A stretch of 64,000 nt of DNA, from contig CAUJNA010001446.1 in NCBI GenBank assembly GCA_963377175.1, positions 322,922 through 386,921 on the forward strand, written 5' to 3'. This stretch comes from Effrenium voratum (taxonomy: Eukaryota > Sar > Dinophyceae > Suessiales > Symbiodiniaceae). The notes beneath the pieces were generated by a model. It worked only from the letters and a program-made list of their open reading frames with translations, did not search any database and was not told the origin of the DNA. The position numbers and the translations under genes were made by a program. Positions 46,301 to 58,300 of this stretch are shown piece after piece; position 1 is the first letter of the stretch; every line of letters starts with the position of its first letter.

Positions 46301-49300
46301 CACGCCCTTGGGATGTTTGGTTCTGGAAGTTTCGGGCATTGCACGAGTGTCTGAATACGACAATCCTGCCAGTGAGCTTGTGAGCGCGTATGTCTATGCA
46401 TGTTGAGCTTGTTGATGTGATCCTCACCACTTGACTCAAGGCTCCTGAGTTCGGAGCGGCTGGCCAGGGTTTCGAGAAGGGTTTCTGGGGTTGCTGTGAT
46501 GTCACCCTGCGGGCCAGGGTTGCGAAAGGGTTCCAGAAGGGTTGCTTGTGGGATGTTAGCTGGACTCAACCTGAGGCTTCTGCAGGAGGAGGACAAGCAC
46601 TTCGGGGCCTGGGACTACCCCTGGAGCCCTGACGTGATCACCGAGTGCGCGGCCCGGCTGCTGCTGCGCTCCTCGCACGACACCTTGGCCGCAGGGGATA
46701 TGTCTTTGTCGGTGCTCCTGAGCTTTGTGCAGCTCCACAAGGCCGGGAAGGGGATATCTTCTGATGTTGTTTTGCATATCAAAGGTTTGCTAACATAAAT
46801 AAATATATACATATATGTATATGCATATTCATTGGTGTATAAATATATGTAAAAATACAATGAATATATCATACAACTAGCTTAGGCACCTCCAACATTG
46901 CACCTGGAGGGGGGGGGAAGATCACTGTCCCCTTGAAGGGGCCACTTGTCGGTCAGGTGCCATGAGAGTAGTGGGGCATCATGGATCAGACTGCAGTGTC
47001 GTCGATAGATTTGTATGCCCGGCCCTTAGTTCATGAACATGTCACTTGCGGCGGCTATGTCCCCCTGGCATTCCCTTGTGGTTAGCATAGGCTGAGGATT
47101 GACTGCATGCAGGGTTGGCACATCCGGTCACGGCCACTGAGAGAAAATAATTAGGCAGTGGACCGTAGCTCCGTGGTGAGGTTTGACAGCCTGAACGAGC
47201 ACCTACGCCTTTTGTTGGAGAATGTGTGGCGGTTTGCCCAATCCCTGCTATGATTCAACGATGCGTGTTCATGGTGGATTTGGGGATATGTGTTGTCGTG
47301 TTTGGGTTTTCGAAGCAGTCAAGTCACAGCACAGCTCAGGCCAAAGACTGCTGAGCATACGGCCGGATAACGAAGCCGTGGCAAACTGACAATTGGCAAC
47401 CTATTTGGTCACGTTCCAGCCATCAATCGATTTCGAAGGCTGTTGTTATTCCTGACAGAGCGCCAGGTGTGCCACTGATGGCCTCATATAAATGGACAAT
47501 GATAACCAAGAACGGGCATGCATTCTCACCTCCAATGCCCTGGAACCATGGTGTAAACATTATCGTGTCGAAATTCCTCATTGGACAATATTCTGGCTGC
47601 CTAGTTTGCTCACTCGAGAGTGACAACTAAAGAGCGGACCATCAATCTGAGTTATGGGTGCACCTTGCACGCCAGGCGGACGTGCAAACGCTTTTTTGGT
47701 ATTCAAGGAGCCCGAATGCAGCTGTTTTTCACAAGTGTGCCCTATCCAAACGTGTCTCAGGTGTTTTGCCCCTTCGATCCTTTTCATGTTCTATGTCCTG
47801 GGAGTTGTCCAGATCTTCTCCACGCGCTCTCAGGGCTTTTCCTTGGACAAAGCGGGGCCGGTGGTGAAGGTGCCCTTCCTTTGCACCGGCGCCCTTGCTT
47901 CCTGGCGGCCAGTTGACGACGAGGTCAGCTGGCGGCGCCTGGAGATCCGAGCCCTGCTGCGACAGGCCGAGACGGCTGCGGCTTCGGCATGGGTCGTTGG
48001 TTCTGATGATTTATTTATTTTTCGGGGGGTCGCATTGACGGTCCCTTGCTATGGAACTGCTTGCCACTGCTTCTGATTGCTCCGGGAGGTGGATGAATCC
48101 GGAGTGGGCACGACTGTGGCTTTAGACCAGATGCCCTGAGCCTTGCTTGGTCCACGGCGGAGCGTCAGTAGAGGCCGCTATGCTTTTTAGTTTAGCGATC
48201 CCCAAATTAGCTTTCCCACACCGGCCAGGGCACGGAAGAATTGTTGAAGACTGCGTTTTTGTTTCTTGGCAACCGGAGCGCTTGGTGGCCGCAAGCGTCA
48301 TGATGGCCGAAATTAGGAGCTGTGGCAGAGGCCGCGCAGGCATTCAACAGTAAAAGGTGGCCTAAGGGCCGGCGATTTGATTCTGCCCCCCACCCTCTTG
48401 GAAGAAAATGTACTGGACAGAGTCCAAGTTGCAGGTATTGCAGCAGCTCAAGCCTTTCCGTGACCACAAGCTTCAGCCGCTGCTTGTTGCTTTGGCATCG
48501 CACCTGAGTCCTTTGCAGCTTCCTGACGAGGAGGCGCAGCTGCAACTCATTCTGCCTTCAGCCCTTTTGGGTGGTTTCAATTCAACCACCAGGCAATTGA
48601 CCATGTTTCCCTGTTTACTGCCAGGTTTTCTTGTTACGGGGCCATGGGCATTGGGGTCTCCTCCACTTTTTCCACGTGCCTAGGTCTAAAGTCGGACAAA
48701 AATTCGATCGATCCGAGGCAGCACCTCAAGAGTTGCGCGGACGGCGCCTGGCGCGAACTCCTCCAGGTGGAGGAGGCCAAGCCTTGGGCACCCAGAGCCT
48801 CGCTCGGCTCACGGCGCGTCGGTGGTTTTGGCCGCGGCCTGGGGAAGTCGTAACTTCTGGATCAGATTCACCTCGAGTTGGTGTTGGTTTGAGACCAGCG
48901 AGGGGCCAAGTATAGCCAAGGCTTAGTGAAAGGAGCGCCCTAGCTTTGGTGAAGAGTGGAACCGTGGACAATAACAGGGGAGTCAAATCCCCAAATGATG
49001 GAACAAACTGTTTTCTTTGGCTGCGGGTCAGGCTTGGGGAGTGACGAGCTCCACATTTGCATTCCTAAATTTAGTTCTCTCCAAAGAGGGGGACCTCACA
49101 AATGAGGCCTGCGTGGGCAAAGACATCAACAAAGAATAAGAACAGACCAACAAAAAAACACGCCTCCATGGAAGTGTCGGTGCGGGTTCATGTTTGAGGG
49201 CTCCCCTTTTTCAGGTGGGTTTGAAGTTCTGGGGGCATCTAACGCAGTGGGGGCAACTCCAGCCTATTAGGCTTAGGGGCTGGTCGGCTGAATCTGGGCT

Positions 49301-52300
49301 TAAATGTGCTAGATTTGGGGCTTCGGCAATTGTCAGGTTGGCTTGCGGGCCGCTCTTGTACGGGGCCTGTGGGTTTCAGACGGTTTGACTAGTTGCACGC
49401 CTGAGCCACCGATCGTTTGTAGGAGTTGGTTCCAAGCGAGCGGGACGTTAGAATGACTTCCACTGAGGCTGTGCCAGCTTTAAGCCAGAGTAAATCTCCA
49501 GGTTAAACACTTGCACCAAGTCATTGCTCAGTTGGCATTGCTCCAATAAAGTCTATAATGGTGGCAAGCAGCCAGCCAACCTTCAAAAGGATTTGCCAAT
49601 CTGCAAAGAGTGGTGGCGCTTTCTGACCCTTGAGGAAGGGCCATTCTGATTGAACCAACCCTGCCTTGTCCAGCCCAGCGCGGTTGGACAGGCCTCAGAG
49701 CATTTTGGCTTCAACCATTGAGCCACCAACTGAAATCGCCATTTCTCCATTTCTCGATTCATCCGCTCTAACGGAGCTCAACTGTGCGAGCGCGGCTATG
49801 CGGTACAAGTGAAACACCCTACTGCCAGAGCCGATCCAGCGGACCGACCCGCTGAACCGGAACCGACATGTGCGGCACCAGTGCTGCCGGGGGAAGGCTG
49901 CGCATCCCACGAGACCCCCTGCGCACTGCAGCTCCGGGCAAATTTGCCCGCATCCAATTGTCCACCGTCTGAAAGCGAACTTCCGACCAGCACACTGCGA
50001 AGCAATGAGACCACGGGCATACGACCAGGCTCCGTGGTCTGACGTGCCCGGTGTGATACACAACACCCAAAGATTTCCACACGGCGACAAGCATGCGTCT
50101 GAACCAACGAGATCTCTGAAGGACACTGTACTGCGGGAGAGCACCATTCGGCGCGAGAGTAGGTTCGGACCACTTTCCAGTTGAGGGGCAGTGGACTGGG
50201 CCTTGCAGGCCGGTAGCCATCTGGAAGTCAACTAGGAGTTGGACTGGTGTGACCAAACACAAATCACCACTGGTAACGGCGGCTTGCCACCAGCTGTAGG
50301 CAGCATCAACAAGAATAGCGCCAAAGCGCGCCCGAACGTTGTGCAGGCGTGCAGCCTGCAAAATCGGTATGTGCGGAGGCACTGGACTGAGCTGCACGAC
50401 AGCTGGCGCGGGTTCCTGCTCATGCTGGCGAGCTGCAAGGTGTGTGGCATGCCTACCAACCGCTACAAAATACTTGTGTATCTCCGTGGTGAGACGCTCC
50501 GCATCTTGAAGGCTATGGAGAACTTCAGCCTGCGTGGCCAAGAACACAGCAGACCGCCGACGGTTGCAATCACCTGCGGCGAGATCAACAGTGGAGTTGT
50601 GCTTGACGGCCCACTCTTCAAGGGGACTGAGGGCTTGCTGCTGATCAGTATGAGCAGCAACCTTGTTGATCCGAAAAGCATACGGGCCAAGAATATTCAG
50701 GCAATGCAAAATGCGGTACCACAGGTCACTGTCACTGTCTGGCGAGTTGGGCGAAATGACATCGCCTGCTTGCACGCGTCGCGCTTTGTTGAGCACAACT
50801 TGGCAATCGGTCCAAACATTGAGTGGCCTTGACGCTGCAACGGCAATTTCCAACGCAGCGCGCACTGCATACGTTTCAGCACGGCTTGCTGTCTGAACGA
50901 GGCCGGCAAGGTGGCCTTCAGCAATAATCTCCCCACACCAAGGGTTGGTCTGGTCAACCATAAGCACAGCCCAGGTAGCAAACCTGGCCCGAGGCCACGT
51001 CGGAAACAAAGCCGACCCATCCGTAAAACAAACCAAAGGAGATGTACCGGGCAGGTCGCGACACCATGTGTGCGTGGGCATCAGCAACGTGCCTGCCGCG
51101 CAGAGGAGTTGCTGCCAGAAATGCTCATCAGGTGGCACAGTAGGCCATCCGCGGACGGCCCAGCATTCCGGGAGCTGTGGTATCCCGCAACACGTCCTCG
51201 GGAAGGCTGGCCCGAATGGGAGCAAAACCCCGGCAACCCCAGTGCCGGTGATGCACGCTGTCAGGTGCCTGGCAGAACTCACACAGGGGCGGCTGGTCGG
51301 GGTTCATGTGCGAGGCGGCATCATTGGTGAAAAAGGTGCCTGTAAGGACGATCCGTAGGAGGGCTTGGTCCTCCTGCGACAGGGCGGCTAAACACTTCCG
51401 GGCGACAAGAGGGTCAACCTGGTTGAACCCTTGGAAACCTTTGCGATGCTGCACTTGATGCCCAATTTTTTCTCCCCAAGATTTTCGCATGCGAACCTCG
51501 AGTTCTTGCCATGGGGTGTCCAAAAGGTGAAAGACACCAATGGCATCCCTGACTAGGCCATCGGGCTGCACAACCCAATTGAGCAATTTCAACCGCTCGA
51601 GAAGGACTTTACCCGGCCCCACCCGACAGTTAGACTCCCGGGAGTGAACATGGACCCACAATTGGTCACCGGCATGGGCCCGAAAGTCCCGTAGTGTGGC
51701 GCGAATGACAAAGAAGGCGGGGTCAGCTACTGGGTTCTCAACCAGTCCTAGATGGACCACTGGACTGGTCCCTGGTTTCCGACAACGCAGACCCCGAAGG
51801 GCATCGGTGCGGAGTTTGGTGAAGTGGTCCTCACCAATGTGCACGACCGAGGCGCCATGGAGCGCTCTGGGCCAAGCGGCAATGGCCAACGCAAGCACTT
51901 TCCGGTGATATGGCGCACACGACACTGCAAGCTGGGTCCACAAAGGCTTGACGGCTCGGACCCGGTCTACCAAAGTTGCATTGGTAACTTGCCGGCAGTA
52001 CTGCATGTGGGCTCCAAGGTCGCGTGCGTGAAGGCGGACCTGATATCTGCCCTTGCGGAGTTCGGTTCGGTGTCTTGGCTGGCAAGCCCAAGTGTATGTT
52101 TTCTGGTCATCGATGCTCAGGTCCATGGAGGTGGCAAAACTGCGAAAGGCCTGATCGGCCTGGTCAACTGAGACAGGACACGACCCCAGAAACTGGATGT
52201 TATCAACGTATGTGATCGTGCGTATGGTGGGGGAGTTGAGCTTCATGTGAATCGAAAGGAGTTGATTCACGAGGATCATGGCGAGGCATGAAAGACCACA

Positions 52301-55300
52301 CCCCTCTGGGAAACCGGTGCACGACCGGATGGAGGGGCCTACACTGCCTCGAATTTTGAAGCGTCGCTCCATAAGGGTCAGAGCCCCTGCCCAACCACGA
52401 ATGACTCCCGGCGGAATACCGGAATGCGCAGCCGCTGCGAACACTGGGTCTCTGGGCAAACAGTTGAAACACTTGGTGATGTCAGCAACCAGTCCACACA
52501 AAGGCTTGGCCTGGTCCGCGGCTTCTTCTATTTCGGCCATGGTGGACCACCACACTTGGCTCGCATACCTATGTGGCAGATTGCCGTGAGCATTGGGATC
52601 GATGTGCGGTGCAAGCTGCTGAATGAGCTGCCGCGCTCTGATGGAACCCCAAATGCGATATAGGAGCCCAAACACCACAATGGGCCGGTAAGACCCCACG
52701 GAGTCTGGGCAATCATGCTTTTCCAAGGAATTCACAAGACCGGTAACCAACTGCTGGGGCCACTTGCCACTACTTTCAGCTTGCGTGAGAAGCTGCGCGG
52801 CTTGATCTAGCGCAGCCTTTGGCAGGCGCATGATATCCTGACGGGAAACCCCATCTGGGCCTGAAGCGGCTTTGCGCCGCTTTCGCCTGGGTGCACGATA
52901 AATGGAGTCCCCAGTAATGGCAGGGAGCGACTGGCAAACTGGAGGCATGTGGTCCCTAGCAAGGTCAGCGAGGGCAATCCATCTATCAGGCGGAACATCC
53001 ACATGCTTGTTCCACCTGGCGGACCACTCCTTTGCAAAAGCTTGGAACATATCATGGAGGGAACCAATTTTGGTCTCTTGGGTGAGTTGGTCTCCCACAG
53101 CTGGAAGTTGTTCGGGCTCCAGCCACACCTGATCAGTATCATGATGCACCGGCTCAACCAGGGCCCCTTGGACCCGAACTGGCTGAGTTGGATCCAAAGC
53201 ATGTGACGGCTCATAGACAATTGAGCAGTCATCCGAATTGACCTGGGTGACAGTAGCGGTGCGCCGCTTGATAAGGATGTCCACAGGCTTAGCCCGCTCC
53301 CTGGCAAGGTCGCGGAAGATGAGTGATGGCTCCTCTTCTCGGCGCTTCCGGGCACGCGCAAGGCGAGCCGCCAGGAGAGACCGCTCGAGAGCTCTGTACT
53401 CACGGTCAAGAGCCTCGGTGATGGCGTCAAGAACATTGGCATCCGGGCATGTTTCCGGGATATGCACAGGGTCCCAAAGGGTCCGCTGCGTCCGAGACTG
53501 CCACCAGGTGGCAAAATCCGGGTAGAACCCCGCAGCCCGCTTGATCGCGGTCCATGTGCCAATTTTCCGCTCAAGGTGATGTTCCCGGCAGGTAACAATT
53601 TTTACTATCCTACGGAGAGATTGCAGCCTACGGAGTTGTGTGAGCCATGCCCCATGTGTTCTGTGGACGCCCACAAAGGCAGGTTGAATTTCACCGTGGC
53701 GGGATGGCTTGAGCGGGACTGCTCGAACCGGGAGCTGCTTGGGCTCAAGGGTGTGGGCCCGTCCTAATTGCGCGCTGGGAATGGCGCACTGCTGCTGTTG
53801 CCAATAGGCACCCTGAACTTGGGCTTCAACCTGATGCCACAGGTGCCGATACTGCTCGGTGGGGTCGCTGTGGTGGCAAAACTGTGACACTGGGAGATGA
53901 GAGGTGGCCGACTCAGGGATGAGTTGCCACGGCAACTGCTGGGGCATCCGCCAAATGTACTGAAGCTCTGGCGTTCCAATGCGAAAGGAGGCACTAAGGA
54001 TGGCATGATCCGAAAATACAAGGTCGTTGACGACCACTGCTTCAAGACATGCAACCAACTCAGGGGAGATCCACAGCTGATCAACTCTGGTGGCTCCTTT
54101 GCAAGTATTGGATGGGGGAACCCCCCATCTAGAATGGGCAACATCTTGAATTTCCTGCCACCCAAGTTCTCTCCACTGTTGGAACCGAACGTTCTGATGA
54201 ACTTCAGTGTTGAAGTCACCACCGAGAAACCTTGGACCCCGGGTGCCGTGAACGATGTTGTCCTCAAGCTGCGAGAGCAGAGTATCTGTCTTGGCACGGG
54301 AGTCAAGGCCTGGGGCAGGAAAACCATAGCAGATCCCACCTTGTATCCAGCAATTGTGCACTCGTGTGGCACACGTGAGGACACGGCCCGTTTCCCACAC
54401 GTTAGGCTCCCAAGTAGCCGGCAACCGACGAGTGGGGTTGGTAGAAATGGCACAGACACCTGAATAGGTGCCGACAGTGGCTGAATGTGCACGGGGCTGC
54501 AGACTGGCACCAGGCACAACATACTTAAAAGGGCTCTTGGCACACGCCAGTCCCTGACGAAACTTAGCAAGGCCGAAAGCGGTAAGATGAGTCTCAGAAA
54601 CAAGCCAGAGTCCAGCAGGGAGCTGACCTAGCTGCGTTTCTTTCCCCTGCAAACCTGTGGGGTTTGCAACACCAAGTGTCCAAAGGCATTCTGTCCCCGA
54701 AGGCCCTGGGACTTTGGCTTCCCCAATGCGGCATGACATGAGGCAAGAGCCGATGATGGCCCACCACATCACACTAAGCAAGCACGCGAGATGCGTGCGG
54801 GTGCACTGAATTAAAGCTCGTGCTCGAGCTAGTCACTCTTTGCGTGACCTCGACCGGGCCCTACGACCACTTTGGAGGAGCAGGGACTCGATCTTGGCCA
54901 TTTGCGTGTCAAACATCAGCTGCATCGAGGATTGCTGGGATTGCACCGCAGTCTCAACCGACTGCACTTGCTGTTCCACACTCTGGAACCTGGCTTCGGT
55001 GGTGCGCTGCTGCTGCTGGTGTAAGTCAATTAGCTTACGCTCCAGGTAGTCGATCTTCGTATTGGTCTGATCGATTTGATCCTGAAAGCCATGGGTTTCC
55101 ATGTCCACATCGGCTTGCTGCAGGTGCGATTGCACAATGCTGGCAACTTGTTGATCTATGTGGGCAAGAACGCTGGGAGCCGTTGTGCTGCTAGCAGCGG
55201 CGGCCGGACCTGGGTTGTTGGCTCTTGCTTTCTGCCAGGGGTCGTTTAGCACCAACGGGTCTTCCCCCGCTTGGATGCTCTTCAGGGTACGCTGGCTTGC

Positions 55301-58300
55301 GACTACGGGTCCTGGAAGCGGGATCTGTGTCTGACGATCAGCAACCTGATGGACAAGCACTATGTCATGTTGCAGCTGGACACTGCTTGCGGGCGGTGGC
55401 GCGGAGGCTTGGATCCGCCAGTACGTGCCTTGCTTGTCAGCGCCCCCTGAGACCGTGTGCAGCGGTCGGGCTTGCCACTTCCACTCCGAGATCCAGGCTT
55501 GGATCGCTTCCCTCTGAACACCGAAGGGGAATGGACCAGCTTCGAACACCTGCTTTTGCCCTCCTACGAATGGCACATTGGGTTTCAGTGCTTTGTGAAG
55601 GTCTTCAGCATCGCCATTGCGGACCCTGATGCCATACCTATCACCGGCTCGGATGAGACCAAGTGCGGCAAGGTGGACCTGACACTGAATTTCGGCTTCA
55701 TGCGACGTAGCTTTGGTCCAAATAGCTTGGTAATCGGGGTGGGGACCACGCCCATCACTGGCCCGTGGCTCAATGTAGATGCCGGCAGTCCCGGACGCGG
55801 GCAAAAGCATCTCCAGGATCTCTGCTGGGATGCGGAGATTGACCAAGAAGGTCTGCGCATCATGTGGCTGAGCAGGCTTGCCATTGGTACCTACAAATTG
55901 ACGCTTCCAAAGGTCAAGGACGACATCACTGGTGGGCAGCTGCTTCAAATTGTGCCATTTGGGGCACTCGCATTCTGCTTCTTTGCACAACTTCAGCAGA
56001 GGGAGGTTATCCATCAGGTACCGGACCGGCTTCTGACTGATCTCGGCCCATGGGTCCTTGGCTTGGTCCCGGTAGATGACAAGGCGTACTACCTGGGACG
56101 GGACAACTTGGACACCCATGACTTGCTTAGGCACATGCTTGACGGCCCTACGGTCTCCCAGTTGAATGATCGAGCCCGTCACAATGATGGGTTCTCCTGT
56201 CGAGGTACAGGTGGCAGGAAATTGCACTTGTTCAATGCTAAGGGCATCAGTCGGGAGCATACTGGGTAACTCCAACACAATCAAGCCAAAGGCCTGCGCA
56301 GAGATGGTTCTCCCCGCTTTGATGTAGGACTGGGCTTCAGCACATGTAGAGACCGCGACCCCGGCGGCACACGGCCCAATCTGCTTGATTGACATCTGCG
56401 CAAGTGGTATATCCGGTTCCTGAAAGAACACACCCTTGGCAATTGCAATTTGCTGCACATCGGGAATGACAGGCTGGGCTTGCTTCGCTTTGCTCTTGGC
56501 AGGTTTGGCCTTTTTGTGACCTATGGCCTTTCCCCCAATCGCCCTGGCTTGGATCTGGGCTTGGAGTTCATCTGCTTGAATCCAAAGGAATGGTGGCCTA
56601 CACTGATTGCCTAGAGCCTTGAGTTCCCTCCATTGCTGTGGTGACGCAATGGCACGGGCAATGCTAGCATGGCCAATGGCGGCGATGGCAGCTAGCGCAC
56701 GTGGGTGGGAGTTTTCTGGCGAAACTCCATGCTTGACAAGGATAGCTGCAAGGTCTTCCACAGGCACAGTGGGTCCACCTCCCCAGATATAGGGCTTAGA
56801 CGTGTCATCATGGCTCAGCATGGTTGTGAGGAAGGTCAATTTAAGTCTGCACGAGACTTGTGCTGGCGATTCGTCAGTGCGGTGCTCAAAAACCTGCTCA
56901 CACAAGAACTGGTATGCGCGTGCACCACAGTGATAGTCGGCGGGTGCTGCCCGGGTTTCAAACTGAAAGGGCATCTGAGCTTGGCATGTCACAGGCACTT
57001 GCTGGTACAGCCTACGGATAGGCAACAGCATGGCTGGGTCAGTGACTCTGGTGTGCACGACTCCTGCTGACGTGAATCGAAACACGATGGGAACCCAATG
57101 CTCTTGGATCTGTGCCGCTGTGATGATGATGGCACCACACGTAGGCTTCGCCTCATTCCACCAGGTTTGCAGAGCGGGAACTTCGAACTGGGCTGCATTG
57201 GTGGTCACAATGGGATCAACCACTAGGCAGTGCAGGGATTGACCAGCAACACTGGCAATGCGTTGCAAGTGGAACAGCATCTCATCGTCGGCCCACAGTG
57301 GCCCGGCTTCATTGTGCATGCGGACCCTGGATTCAACACGGATAACTACACCGCGTAGCTCATGTACACGCGCTGCACTTGTGGCTTTGGGCACCGGGAT
57401 GGAACACAAGTGGCCTTGCTCTCTGGTGAGCTGACCGCCGGCAAAATTCCAGGTTGTGGGCTGGACCTGCACTTCAACTGGAACCTCACTCTGGATGGCA
57501 AACGTTTCGGTAGCGGTCACAAGGTCGCGGAGGTGGCTGGCACTGGTGGGAGCTGCAGGCTCAACGGCTGATGCCGAGCCAGGGGCACCCCGGTAAGGCG
57601 ACATAGCCAACCTGGCGTCACTAGGCGACTCAGATTCCCCTTCACTGGCTGGGACATGCAATGCAGCGACTGCAAGGGTCTCAACTGGCGATGGCTGTGT
57701 CAGGGTGACATACACATGCTGGCCTGCCAAGATTTCGGCATGGTCCTGCAGGGGCCACGTGGTGGTCCCAGCACCGAGGACTTTGGTTTCGGCACTGCTG
57801 ATGTGTGATGCAACAGTGCCTTCAGGCACCGTCACTGGCGTGGGTTTAGAAGACCCGACTCCACAAACCCACACGGTGGATGTCTTACGGCGCTTTGGGG
57901 ATGGCTGCATCTCAATGCTCCTGGCAATGTCACGGAACTCATCTTCACTATCAGGCTCATGCGAAGGCACCGGGTGGCCGAGCTTAGCGGCAGCATCCAC
58001 AAGCTCTTGAATCATGGCATTGAGCAGTGGCTCACCCGCAAGAAACGGCTCACGGTCGCAGAAAGTCTGCTGCAGTGTGGTACGAATCGCACCATAGATC
58101 CAAGCACTTTGCAACGGGGATGCAAGCTGACCAACTCCACACAAAGCCAGCCTCATGTCATCACCGACATGGATGTCCGGATGCAAGCCTGTGAGCAAAG
58201 CAACTTCCCTGGGGTGAGGGTGTCGGTACCTCGGCACATCTTCACCGTCAATGGTGACGGTGCCTGGGAGACGGATCAATGGGGACCACAATCCCCTTTG

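Noticed and set aside
50239..50832. 197-codon + open frame, and other + strand frames between 49.8 and 59.4 kb
   Set aside because: Shadows of the minus-strand LINE coding sequence, a common effect of its GC-rich codons.
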